A stretch of DNA of 64,000 bases from Flavobacterium sp. Leaf82 (GTDB lineage: Bacteria; Bacteroidota; Bacteroidia; Flavobacteriales; Flavobacteriaceae): NCBI RefSeq assembly GCF_001422725.1, contig NZ_LMMA01000034.1, positions 193,642 to 257,641 of the forward strand, read 5' to 3'. Shown here one piece after another: positions 1 through 8,253 of this stretch; the first letter of the stretch is position 1, and every line of letters begins with the position of its first letter. The notes beneath the pieces are model-generated. The model did no database searches and was not told the DNA's origin. It saw only the letters and a program-made list of their open reading frames with translations. Position numbers and translations under genes: made by a program.

Positions 1-1033
1 AGCATTAACAGTCGTAAACGGTTCTTTTACTAATAATGATACTTCACAATCAGTTAAAACAAAAGCTGTTTTATCAGTTTTGATTCTTATAAGTTTTATT
101 ACAAGTTATTCTGCTTTAATAGTTTATAAAGCTTCGAATCTGGAATCCGAAATTTTAAGAGATGATATTAATACTAATCTAAAAGGACTTTTAACCGGAG
201 ATAAAGTTGTTGACAGAATGCGTGAATATCCGAATGTTTTTTCAACTTCTGAATCGTTTTATGAATACGCAGCAATTTATTATGTCCGTGAAAAAAATTA
301 TGATAAAGCTTTATCAGCTTTTGCAAAAGCCAGTAAAATTAATCCATATTCTGGGAGGATAAATTTCTATAAGTATGTTATTTCTAAAGAAAAAGGAAAT
401 ACAGATAGTGCATACGTTTATATAAAGGAAGCTTTTTATTTGCGTCCAAGAAATTTATTGTTTTTCCAACATTCGACTAGTCTGGCTGCGGTAAAAAAAG
501 ATACACTTGAAATCCTTAAAGAACATAAACTATTTTCTAAATATAGAAAAATCCCCGAAGCCTGGAGTATTCCGGCTGCTGAATTGCAAAAAACTAATTT
601 TAAAGAAAAAAGTTTAATTAGCTTTATTGATAACGGATTAAAAGAGATCCCTAATGACAGTACTTTGATACAATTTAAAAAAGATATTTTAGTAAAAAAT
701 TATACCAGAGACGGGCAAGTTTTTCTATCTCAGGGAAAATTAGACAAATCTCTCGAATCATTTGAAAAAGCCTTAAAAATAAATCCTAAAGATGTTTATT
801 TACTGCAAAGTATTGGACTAAATTACTTCTATTCCCAAAATTATAAAGATGCCATGAAATACTTTTTAGAGGCATTAAAACATCCTGGTTTGTATAATGG
901 ATTAACAGAGTTTTATATTGGTGTTTGCTATCTTAAAAATAATGATCAGGAAAATGCCTGTAAATATTTTAATTTATCTAAAGCTAAAAATTTTTCGGGA
1001 GCACGACAACAATTAAATGCAATCTGTAAATAG
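1..1033 (+). CDS. C-terminal part of a TPR membrane protein (5' end outside window)
   Basis: The reading frame is open to the left edge of the window (frame of base 2), so the TTG at 80 is probably an internal Leu codon and not the start. The visible part begins with a hydrophobic stretch (VLSVLILISFITSYSALIVY) that looks like a last membrane helix, followed by about 290 soluble residues with tetratricopeptide-like repeats. The clearest repeats are at YDKALSAFAKASKINPYSG and LDKSLESFEKALKINPKD. A membrane helix followed by TPRs at the C-terminus is common in O-antigen-ligase-like proteins of Flavobacteriia, but the ligase domain is not visible here, so that identity is an inference only. Confidence 0.6.
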   Translation, partial: ALTVVNGSFTNNDTSQSVKTKAVLSVLILISFITSYSALIVYKASNLESEILRDDINTNLKGLLTGDKVVDRMREYPNVFSTSESFYEYAAIYYVREKNYDKALSAFAKASKINPYSGRINFYKYVISKEKGNTDSAYVYIKEAFYLRPRNLLFFQHSTSLAAVKKDTLEILKEHKLFSKYRKIPEAWSIPAAELQKTNFKEKSLISFIDNGLKEIPNDSTLIQFKKDILVKNYTRDGQVFLSQGKLDKSLESFEKALKINPKDVYLLQSIGLNYFYSQNYKDAMKYFLEALKHPGLYNGLTEFYIGVCYLKNNDQENACKYFNLSKAKNFSGARQQLNAICK

Positions 1034-1346
1034 TAAATCCACACTTTAAGCACAAACGAAATCAATGATTTCTGCTTATCTTTTTATTATCACGATTAGT
1101 CATAAATATTTATAAATGTGATTTCTAATCATATTTACTTCGATTAGCAATATTCTGAATGTTTTGGCAATGTTGCATTTATAAAGTAAGACTTTACGTC
1201 TTTCTTGTTTTTTAGTTATTAAAAATTAAAATAAAATCTCTCAAACCTTAATTAGAATCATTCGTTTTAAAACAAATTTGAACGAAAGTTTGAATATTAT
1301 TTAGTTAAAAATGCCTTATTTTGCGGTTTCAATTAACTACAGAAAT
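1034..1346. other. Intergenic region upstream of aroB
   Basis: About 310 AT-rich bases. I see no convincing gene, strong hairpin or complete TTG/TAnnTTTG promoter. A CAAATTTG close to the aroB start is one base off the -7 consensus. The stretch around 1095-1150 repeats GATTAG twice but forms no clear structure. Confidence 0.4.
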
Positions 1347-2414
1347 ATGCAATCTATTCAAGCTAATAATTATCTCGTGCATTTTAACCAAAATGCATAC
1401 GAAGCCCTAAATAATCATTTAAAAGAAAATAAATACTCTAATTTGTTTATTATAGTTGATAATGAGACAAATGAATATTGCCTGCCTAAATTTTTGCCGT
1501 TGCTTGAAACTGATTTAACGATTGAAATCATTGAATTTGAATCTGGAGAAATCAATAAAAATATTGAAACCTGTATTGAAATCTGGAAAGTATTAACTGA
1601 ACTTGGTGCCGACAGAAAATCACTTGTTATAAATCTTGGCGGTGGTGTGGTAACAGATCTTGGCGGATTTGTGGCTTCTACCTTTAAACGCGGAGTTGAT
1701 TTTATCAATATTCCAACAACATTATTGTCTATGGTAGACGCTTCTGTTGGAGGAAAAACAGGGGTTGATCTGGGAAATCTTAAAAACCAGATTGGTGTTA
1801 TCAACGTGCCTCAAATGGTATTAATTGATACGGATTATCTTCAAACTTTACCACAAAGCGAAATGCGTTCCGGTCTGGCAGAAATGCTAAAACACGGCTT
1901 AATATATGATGCAGCTTATTGGAAACAGTTTTTAGACCTAAAAGCGATTGATTTTGCTGATTTTGATGAGTTAATCTACCGTTCTGTAGAAATTAAGAAT
2001 GATATCGTAATTCAAGACCCAACAGAAAAGAACATTCGTAAAGCATTAAATTTTGGCCATACTTTAGGTCATGCTATCGAAAGTTACTTTTTAGAAAGTG
2101 AAACCAAAACAACATTGCTGCATGGAGAAGCTATTGCAATTGGGATGATTTTGGAAAGTTATATCTCTTTGCACAAAAACTTAATTACAGCAGAAGAATA
2201 TACTGAGATTAAAACCGCAATAAAGAGTATTTATGATGATGTAAAAATCGAAGAAAATGACATCGATCCTATCTTGGAATTGCTTATTCATGACAAAAAA
2301 AATGAATACGGTTTGATTCAATTTGCCTTAATTGAAGGAATCGGGAAAATAAAAATTAATCAATCCGTTGAAAATAAATTGATTCTAGATGCGTTTCAAG
2401 ATTATAAATCTTAA
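1347..2414 (+). CDS. aroB: 3-dehydroquinate synthase
   Basis: Second step of the shikimate pathway: an NAD- and metal-dependent cytosolic enzyme that cyclises DAHP to 3-dehydroquinate. The family signatures are clear: the NAD-binding GGGVVTDLGGF segment near residue 100, SVGGKTGVDLGNLKNQIG near residue 135, the KALNFGHTLGHAIE metal-site histidines near residue 245, and HGEAIAIGM after it. An upstream in-frame ATG at 1311 would add 12 residues. I prefer the ATG at 1347 because MQSIQANNYLVHF matches the usual family start and gives about 355 residues, the normal length. No shikimate-pathway neighbours are in the window. Confidence 0.95.
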   Translation: MQSIQANNYLVHFNQNAYEALNNHLKENKYSNLFIIVDNETNEYCLPKFLPLLETDLTIEIIEFESGEINKNIETCIEIWKVLTELGADRKSLVINLGGGVVTDLGGFVASTFKRGVDFINIPTTLLSMVDASVGGKTGVDLGNLKNQIGVINVPQMVLIDTDYLQTLPQSEMRSGLAEMLKHGLIYDAAYWKQFLDLKAIDFADFDELIYRSVEIKNDIVIQDPTEKNIRKALNFGHTLGHAIESYFLESETKTTLLHGEAIAIGMILESYISLHKNLITAEEYTEIKTAIKSIYDDVKIEENDIDPILELLIHDKKNEYGLIQFALIEGIGKIKINQSVENKLILDAFQDYKS

Positions 2415-2433
2415 ACTTTTTTTAATAAAAAGC

Positions 2434-2466
2434 TTTGCTTTAGGTATATATTATTTTTTACATTTG
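2434..2466 (+). promoter_or_regulatory. Promoter for the arginine decarboxylase operon (TTTG-N21-TACATTTG)
   Basis: TTTG at 2434-2437 and TACATTTG at 2459-2466 are separated by 21 bases, matching the Bacteroidota housekeeping promoter form (-33 TTTG, -7 TAnnTTTG, spacing 19-21). Transcription would begin near 2470-2475, about 240 bases before the decarboxylase start codon, so a long leader is implied. Confidence 0.6.
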
Positions 2467-2471
2467 CCACG

Positions 2472-2651
2472 ATGAAAACAAACAAAAAACAAAGACAATT
2501 TAGTTCTTATAGAAATCGGCTCAATAGTTCCTTGCTAAGGATGTTGAATCGTTTTTATACTAGTAAAAGTCCGTTTTGTTGTGATATTTTTCAATACTCA
2601 AAGGCAGAACACGAAAAACTGCAAATTGTATTTGCGAATATTAGGGTTTGA
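2472..2651 (+). CDS. Possible 59-residue upstream ORF in the arginine decarboxylase leader
   Basis: An ATG-to-TGA frame of 59 codons lies wholly inside the putative leader. Its ATG sits at the predicted transcription start, so it would be almost leaderless. The peptide is strongly basic at the N-terminus (MKTNKKQRQFSSYRNRLNSS), has a CC pair near residue 37, and ends FANIRV. The stop codon is 61 bases before the decarboxylase start. Known polyamine genes elsewhere can be controlled by arginine-rich upstream peptides (SpeFL before speF in enterobacteria), which makes the position suggestive. I recognise no homologue, and the frame could be chance inside a structured untranslated RNA. Confidence 0.35.
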   Translation: MKTNKKQRQFSSYRNRLNSSLLRMLNRFYTSKSPFCCDIFQYSKAEHEKLQIVFANIRV

Positions 2652-2712
2652 ATTTTAGATTTAGTACCGTTTTCTAAATTAAAAATTACAATCTCAAATA
2701 TCGAAAAATATA

Positions 2713-4116
2713 ATGAATACAAAATATTCTGATCTAATTAATCAAACTTACTATTTTCCTCAAACGGAATTTAAATTAAACAAAGACAACTTACAATTTC
2801 ACAATATCGATTTGATGAAATTAGTTGAACAATACGGTACGCCATTAAAATTTACTTATTTACCACAAATTTCTGAAAACATTAATAAGGCCAAAGCCTG
2901 GTTCAGAAAATCGATGGAAAAAAACAAGTATGACGCAAAATACTACTATTGTTATTGTACAAAAAGCTCTCATTTTGAATACATTATGAATGAAGCTTTC
3001 AAGAATAACATTCACATAGAAACATCATCAGCTTTTGATGTTAATATTGTAGAAAATCTACTTGAAAATGGTAAAATCAACAAAAGCACCTATGTTATTT
3101 GTAATGGTTTTAAAAGAGACGAATACATTACTAATATTGCACGATTAATCAATAGCGGACACAAAAATACTATTCCGATTATTGACAATTATGAAGAACT
3201 TGATTTGCTTCAGGCAGAAATAAAAGGAAAATTCAAAATTGGAATCCGTATTGCAGCTGAAGAAGAACCTAAATTTGAGTTTTATACGTCAAGATTAGGA
3301 ATTGGATATAAAAATATAGTTTCGTTTTATAAAAAACAAATTCAGGAAAATGATAAATTAGAGCTTAAAATGCTTCACTTTTTTATCAATACCGGGATAA
3401 ACGATACGTCATATTACTGGAATGAGCTGGTAAAATGTATTAAAGTATACATTGCCCTTAAAAAGGAATGCCCTACCCTTGATGGCTTGAACATTGGCGG
3501 AGGTTTCCCGATTAAAAACTCTCTTGCATTTGAATATGATTATCAATATATGATTGATGAAATTATCAATCAGATTAAAATTGCATGTGATGAAGCCGAA
3601 GTTGATGTGCCAAATATCTTTACAGAATTTGGATCATTTACAGTAGGTGAAAGCGGTGGCGCAATCTATCAGATTTTGTACCAAAAACAACAAAATGACA
3701 GAGAAAAATGGAATATGATTGATTCTTCATTCATTACCACTTTGCCGGATACTTGGGCTATAAATAAACGTTTTATCATGTTGGCGGTAAACCGCTGGAA
3801 TGATACATACGAGCGGGTTTTATTAGGAGGTTTGACTTGTGATAGTGACGATTATTACAACTCAGAACAAAATATGAACGCCATTTATTTGCCTAAATAC
3901 AACAAAGAAAAGCCATTGTATATTGGTTTCTTTAATACTGGTGCATATCAGGAAACTATTGGCGGTTACGGAGGTTTACACCACTGTTTGATCCCACAGC
4001 CTAAACATATTTTGATAGATCGTGATGAAAACGGCATTTTAGCGACTGAAGTTTTCTCAGAACAGCAAACTTCTGACGATGTATTGAAGATTTTAGGTTA
4101 TACTAAAAAAGTATAA
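2713..4116 (+). CDS. Arginine decarboxylase, fold-III PLP enzyme
   Basis: Predicted to decarboxylate arginine to agmatine for polyamine synthesis in the cytosol. At 467 residues it fits the short decarboxylase type common in Bacteroidota rather than the ~630-residue SpeA form. The likely PLP lysine is K84 in YCYCTKSSHFEY at the end of the first barrel strand. NIGGGFP (near 260) and FTEFGSFTVGESGG (near 305) bind cofactor phosphate, and LTCDSDD (near 375) is the C-terminal active-site Cys-Asp motif of the ODC/ADC fold. It is followed after 107 bases by the DHS-like gene. No agmatinase lies between them or elsewhere in the window. Substrate (arginine versus another basic amino acid) is inferred from family and context. 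Confidence 0.8.
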   Translation: MNTKYSDLINQTYYFPQTEFKLNKDNLQFHNIDLMKLVEQYGTPLKFTYLPQISENINKAKAWFRKSMEKNKYDAKYYYCYCTKSSHFEYIMNEAFKNNIHIETSSAFDVNIVENLLENGKINKSTYVICNGFKRDEYITNIARLINSGHKNTIPIIDNYEELDLLQAEIKGKFKIGIRIAAEEEPKFEFYTSRLGIGYKNIVSFYKKQIQENDKLELKMLHFFINTGINDTSYYWNELVKCIKVYIALKKECPTLDGLNIGGGFPIKNSLAFEYDYQYMIDEIINQIKIACDEAEVDVPNIFTEFGSFTVGESGGAIYQILYQKQQNDREKWNMIDSSFITTLPDTWAINKRFIMLAVNRWNDTYERVLLGGLTCDSDDYYNSEQNMNAIYLPKYNKEKPLYIGFFNTGAYQETIGGYGGLHHCLIPQPKHILIDRDENGILATEVFSEQQTSDDVLKILGYTKKV

Positions 4117-4223
4117 AAAAAAACCTGCAAAATAAAAGTTAATAACTATAAAATTATTAATTTGCAGTACCATCCAAAAAGGTTACACTTTTAATTCAAA
4201 AAAAACAAAAAAACAAAAACAAA

Positions 4224-5192
4224 ATGAAAGGACCAATCAGTCAGTTTATTGAAAAACATTATTTACACTTTAACTCTGCCTCTCTGGTTGACGCTGCAAA
4301 AGCATATGAGCAACAATTGGCAAATGGTGCTAAGATGATGGTAAGTATGGCTGGCGCAATGAGTACAGCAGAAATTGGTAAAATTTTTGCCGAAATAATC
4401 AGACAAGATAAAGTACAAATTATTTCTTGTACCGGAGCCAATTTAGAAGAAGACATCATGAATCTAGTAGCACACTCTCATTATGAAAGAGTGCCTAACT
4501 ACCGTGATTTAACTCCTGAAGATGAATGGGCTTTGCTTGAAAGAGGACTAAACCGTGTTACAGATACTTGTATTCCTGAGCATGAAGCATTTCGTCGTTT
4601 GCAAAAACACATTTACAAAATCTGGAAAGATGCTGATGACAAAGGAGAACGTTATTTTCCGCATGAATTCATGTATAAAATGTTGTTATCAGGTGTTCTG
4701 GAAGAATATTACGAAATAGATTTAAAAGATAGCTGGATGTATGCAGCTGCAGAGAAAAACTTGCCTATTATTGTACCAGGTTGGGAAGATAGTACAATGG
4801 GAAATATCTTTGCTTCATACGTAATCAAAGGAGATTTGAAAGCTTCTACAATGAAGTCAGGAATCGAATATATGGTTTTCCTTTCAGATTGGTATCCAAA
4901 AAATAGTGCTAACGGAATTGGATTTTTCCAAATTGGTGGTGGTATTGCAGGAGATTTTCCAATTTGCGTGGTGCCAATGTTGTACCAAGATATGGAAATG
5001 CATGATATTCCGTTTTGGAGTTATTTCTGTCAGATTTCAGATTCTACAACTAGTTACGGATCTTATTCCGGAGCAGTTCCAAACGAGAAAATCACTTGGG
5101 GTAAATTAGACATTAAAACCCCTAAATTTATTATCGAGTCGGATGCAACAATTGTTGCACCGTTAATTTTTGCTTACTTATTAGATTTATAG
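4224..5192 (+). CDS. Deoxyhypusine-synthase-like protein
   Basis: Member of the deoxyhypusine synthase fold family (322 residues), NAD-dependent enzymes that move the aminobutyl group of spermidine. The C-terminus NEKITWGKLDIKTPKFIIES followed by DATIVAPLIFAYLL lines up with the end of eukaryotic DHS, where the Lys of the WGK motif is the catalytic residue; here it is K294. The N-terminal MVSMAGAMSTAEIGK and ISCTGANLEEDIMN segments match NAD-binding regions. Bacteria lack eIF5A, the eukaryotic substrate, so the bacterial protein probably acts on a small amine (for example as a homospermidine synthase) or on an unknown target. Its position behind an arginine decarboxylase supports polyamine metabolism. 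Confidence 0.8.
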   Translation: MKGPISQFIEKHYLHFNSASLVDAAKAYEQQLANGAKMMVSMAGAMSTAEIGKIFAEIIRQDKVQIISCTGANLEEDIMNLVAHSHYERVPNYRDLTPEDEWALLERGLNRVTDTCIPEHEAFRRLQKHIYKIWKDADDKGERYFPHEFMYKMLLSGVLEEYYEIDLKDSWMYAAAEKNLPIIVPGWEDSTMGNIFASYVIKGDLKASTMKSGIEYMVFLSDWYPKNSANGIGFFQIGGGIAGDFPICVVPMLYQDMEMHDIPFWSYFCQISDSTTSYGSYSGAVPNEKITWGKLDIKTPKFIIESDATIVAPLIFAYLLDL

Positions 5193-5199
5193 GATATTT

Positions 5200-5607
5200 A
5201 TGAAAAGAGTTATAGTAGACTACGCTAAACTTACCAACGAAATTTTGAACCTTTTGGTAGAGAAATTTCCTGATGGTTATGATGATTCGGATGTAATCCG
5301 TTTTAGAAATGCTAAAAACGAATTAATCGAAGCTGTTGAAGTTCGTACTGAAGACACTATTTATTTAGTAAAAATTAGTACTAAACTTGCTGACAGAATC
5401 GAAAATTACGATGAAGATGATGATATCGACGTAGATGTTGATGTAATCGAACCAGTAAAAGGTCTTGATCTTGATGATGATATTGATGACGACGATGATG
5501 ATGATACGTTAGATAAACCAGATACTGATGGTGGAGATGATGATGACGATGATGACAAAGATCCAGATGATATTGCTGACGAAGATGATGACGACGATGA
5601 AGATTAA
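5200..5607 (+). CDS. Small protein with poly-aspartate tail
   Basis: Starts 8 bases after the DHS-like stop codon, so it is probably co-transcribed and translated from the same message. The first ~70 residues (MKRVIVDYAKLTNEILNLLV onward) look like a folded alpha/beta domain. From about residue 74 the chain is almost all Asp and Glu, including runs of seven Asp, giving an extremely negative tail. I do not recognise a catalytic motif. Sequences like this are sometimes labelled DNA primase in databases, but nothing here supports that. A highly acidic protein encoded with polyamine genes could bind polycations or basic proteins; this is speculation. Confidence 0.7.
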   Translation: MKRVIVDYAKLTNEILNLLVEKFPDGYDDSDVIRFRNAKNELIEAVEVRTEDTIYLVKISTKLADRIENYDEDDDIDVDVDVIEPVKGLDLDDDIDDDDDDDTLDKPDTDGGDDDDDDDKDPDDIADEDDDDDED

Positions 5608-5630
5608 TTCATCTCTTTCAAAATAAACTA

Positions 5631-5658
5631 AAGGAACTCTATTGGGGTTCCTTTTTTT
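5631..5658 (+). terminator. Rho-independent terminator
   Basis: AAGGAAC and GTTCCTT form a stem with a short loop, followed by a run of seven T. It lies just after the poly-Asp gene and ends the decarboxylase/DHS operon before recQ. Confidence 0.75.
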
Positions 5659-5748
5659 ATTAATTACAGAAAACAATATTTTAAAACATAGGAAAAATAC
5701 TATATTTAATATTTTTCATTATATTTAGCGATCTATAAATAGCAGCCA

Positions 5749-8067
5749 ATGACTTCAGAAATTTTACATGCCAAATTAAAAGAAAATTTCGGATTTGAGA
5801 AATTCAGACCAAATCAGGAAACGATTATCAATACCATACTTTCAGGTCAGGATACTTTAGCCATTATGCCAACCGGAGGAGGAAAATCGATTTGTTTCCA
5901 GTTGCCTGCATTGGTTTTGCCAGGAATTACAATTGTTATTTCGCCTTTGATTGCCTTGATGAAAGATCAGGTAGATAGTTTGAAAACAAACGGAATCTTC
6001 GCTTGTTATATCAATAGCAGTCAATCAAGCGAAGAGCAGCAATTTTATATTGACAATTTAAAATCAAACAAATTTAAACTTGTCTATATAGCGCCGGAAA
6101 GCTTATCGTATCTTGATGTTGTTTTTAATGAACTGACAATCAGTCTAATTGCGATTGACGAAGCACATTGTATATCGTCTTGGGGTCATGATTTTCGTCC
6201 TGCATATACCAATTTGGGATATTTAAAAAGCCGCTTCCCTTCTACTCCTGTTCTGGCTTTGACAGCAACTGCAGATAAAGCAACGCGTACAGATATAACA
6301 AAACAGCTGAAATTAAGAAATCCTAAAACTTTCGTAGCTTCATTTGATAGAAAAAATCTAAGTTTAGAAGTTCGTCCGGCATTAGACAGAGTAAAACAAA
6401 TTATTGATTTTGTAGAAAACAAACCTAATGAATCCGGGATTATTTACTGCTTAAGCAGAAAAACTACAGAAGAACTTGCTTTGAAATTGCAAAAAAGCGG
6501 TGTAAAAGCAAAAGCATATCATGCCGGTCTTGAAAACAAACTTCGAGCAAAAACACAGGATGAATTTATAAATGATGATTGTCAGGTAGTTTGTGCTACA
6601 ATTGCTTTCGGGATGGGGATTGATAAATCAAACGTTCGTTGGGTAATTCATTACAATTTACCCAAAAATATCGAAGGATATTATCAGGAAATTGGTCGTG
6701 CCGGTCGTGATGGTTTACCCGCTGAAACTGTTTTGTTTGAAAGTTATGCCGATGTAATTCAGCTTCAAAAATTTGCTTCAGAAGGTTTGAATTCAGATGT
6801 TCAGTTGGCAAAGCTGGAAAGAATGAAACAATATGCTGATGCTTTGAGCTGCAGACGAAAAATTCTACTCTCCTACTTTGGCGAACTCGTAAAAGAGAAT
6901 TGCGGAAACTGCGATATTTGCAAAAATCCTCCAAAATTTTTCGATGGTACGATTCTCGCGCAAAAAGCATTGTCTGCTATTAGCCGTTTACAAGAATCTG
7001 AGCCTCTTGCAGTAATTGTAGATTTTTTGCGTGGCTCGAGAAACGCGTATATCTATGAAAAAAATTATCAAGAGCTAAAAACGTACGGAATTGGCGCCGA
7101 CATTTCATGGTATGATTGGAATCAATATTTAATTCAGCTGATAAATTTAGGGTATTGCGAAATTGCTTTTCATCAGCACAATAAAATTCTCTTAACTCCT
7201 TTTGCAAAGAAAGTTTTGTTTGAAGGTGAAAAAGTGCAATTGACTACGGTTGTCAAAAAAGTAATTGACAAAAACGAAATCAAAGAAGTTAAAACTAAAA
7301 CAGCTAAAAATTCTCTTTTTGAAATACTTCGAACATTACGTTATGAGATTGCTAAAGATGAAGAAGTTCCTGCCTATGTAATTTTTAGTGATGCTGCCCT
7401 TAGACAAATGGAAACTTTACGACCAATGAGCGATGAAGAATTTCTTGCCATTGATGGTGTTGGTAAAGCAAAACTTGAAAAATACGGACAAGAATTTATT
7501 GATGCTATTACTTATTATGAAAAAGTAAAGAAAACAAAAGTTAAGACTAAAAAAGAAGGTAACACTTACAAAACAACTTTAGAATTATTTCAAAACGGTG
7601 CCACTGTAAAAGAAATTGCTGAACAAAGAAATTTGGGTTTTACTACGATTATTTCGCATTTGGCTAAATTATATGTTGATGGACATGATTTTGATTTAAA
7701 TCAGTTTGTTGGAGAAAAAGAAATTTCTCAATTGCAAAAAGCGCAAATCGAACTTGAATTTCCGACTGCATTGAAACCCTATTATGATCATTTTGAAGAA
7801 AAAATGTCTTACGATAAAATTCGTTTTGGATTAGCTTTTCTTGAAAGGCACAAAAATGATGGTGAAAAGCTAAAAATCAAAGCTTATTCGTTGGATGAAA
7901 AAAGGTTAGAAAATGCTGAAGCCTATAAAAAATGGAGTTCAGAGGAAGATGCAGCACTTGTTCATAATTTTTATCTAGGAAAGAAAGTGGAAGAAATAGC
8001 GCTTTTGTTAGGAAGAAATGAAGGCGCAATAAACTCCAGATTGAAAAAATTAGAATTGAAAAAATAA
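5749..8067 (+). CDS. recQ: ATP-dependent DNA helicase RecQ with C-terminal extension
   Basis: 3'-5' superfamily 2 helicase for recombination and fork repair. Walker A is GGGKS (43-47), motif II is DEAH (137-140) within AIDEAHCISSWGHDFRP, and the QEIGRAGRDG arginine-finger motif VI is near 313-322. The zinc-binding cysteines of the RQC region are C368, C385, C388 and C391. A winged-helix region follows, then an HRDC domain (about 520-600, with SDAALRQMETLRPMS). Beyond the usual ~610-residue bacterial RecQ there is a further ~160 residues: a helix-turn-helix segment (LELFQNGATVKEIAEQRNLG) and a basic tail with a second HTH-like motif near the end. That extension occurs in other Bacteroidota RecQ proteins. 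Confidence 0.92.
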   Translation: MTSEILHAKLKENFGFEKFRPNQETIINTILSGQDTLAIMPTGGGKSICFQLPALVLPGITIVISPLIALMKDQVDSLKTNGIFACYINSSQSSEEQQFYIDNLKSNKFKLVYIAPESLSYLDVVFNELTISLIAIDEAHCISSWGHDFRPAYTNLGYLKSRFPSTPVLALTATADKATRTDITKQLKLRNPKTFVASFDRKNLSLEVRPALDRVKQIIDFVENKPNESGIIYCLSRKTTEELALKLQKSGVKAKAYHAGLENKLRAKTQDEFINDDCQVVCATIAFGMGIDKSNVRWVIHYNLPKNIEGYYQEIGRAGRDGLPAETVLFESYADVIQLQKFASEGLNSDVQLAKLERMKQYADALSCRRKILLSYFGELVKENCGNCDICKNPPKFFDGTILAQKALSAISRLQESEPLAVIVDFLRGSRNAYIYEKNYQELKTYGIGADISWYDWNQYLIQLINLGYCEIAFHQHNKILLTPFAKKVLFEGEKVQLTTVVKKVIDKNEIKEVKTKTAKNSLFEILRTLRYEIAKDEEVPAYVIFSDAALRQMETLRPMSDEEFLAIDGVGKAKLEKYGQEFIDAITYYEKVKKTKVKTKKEGNTYKTTLELFQNGATVKEIAEQRNLGFTTIISHLAKLYVDGHDFDLNQFVGEKEISQLQKAQIELEFPTALKPYYDHFEEKMSYDKIRFGLAFLERHKNDGEKLKIKAYSLDEKRLENAEAYKKWSSEEDAALVHNFYLGKKVEEIALLLGRNEGAINSRLKKLELKK

Positions 8068-8084
8068 TTTTCCTGGTTTTTTTT

Positions 8085-8186
8085 GTCATTTCGACCAAAG
8101 GGAGAAATCACACTTGTAATTCGACAAAGATTAGCAACTTTAGGAACGGAGTTTCTTGTGTGATTTCTCCCTTTGGTCGAAATGAC
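8085..8186. repeat. Dispersed palindromic element, copy 1
   Basis: A perfect 29-bp inverted repeat (8085-8113 with 8158-8186) around a 44-base centre. It starts 18 bases after the recQ stop, between convergent genes. Related copies are at 61594-61689 and 63528-63625, sharing arm sequence GTCATTTCGACnAAGGGAGA-like and the centre motif CGACAAAGATT. No ORF inside. Confidence 0.85.
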
Positions 8187-8200
8187 AAGATTCTGAAAAC

Positions 8201-8237
8201 AAAAAATCCTGTGAATCAATTTCACAGGATTTTTTTA
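8201..8237. terminator. Bidirectional terminator between recQ and DinB gene
   Basis: ATCCTGTGAA and TTCACAGGAT form a 10-bp stem with a 5-base loop, flanked by an A run on the left and a T run on the right, so it can act on both converging transcripts. Confidence 0.75.
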
Positions 8238-8253
8238 TATCAATTTCTAAGGC

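Noticed and set aside
1415..1804. 129-codon minus-strand frame inside aroB
   Set aside because: Antisense to a well-conserved gene in another frame, no recognisable protein features.
4906..5109. 67-codon frame within the DHS-like gene
   Set aside because: Overlaps conserved active-site sequence in a different frame; a shadow ORF.
6186..7207. Three minus-strand frames inside recQ
   Set aside because: Shadows of the helicase motifs; no starts or families of their own.
7971..8225. Minus-strand frames over the recQ end and the dispersed palindrome
   Set aside because: Created by the hairpin repeat and the recQ antisense; no protein evidence.
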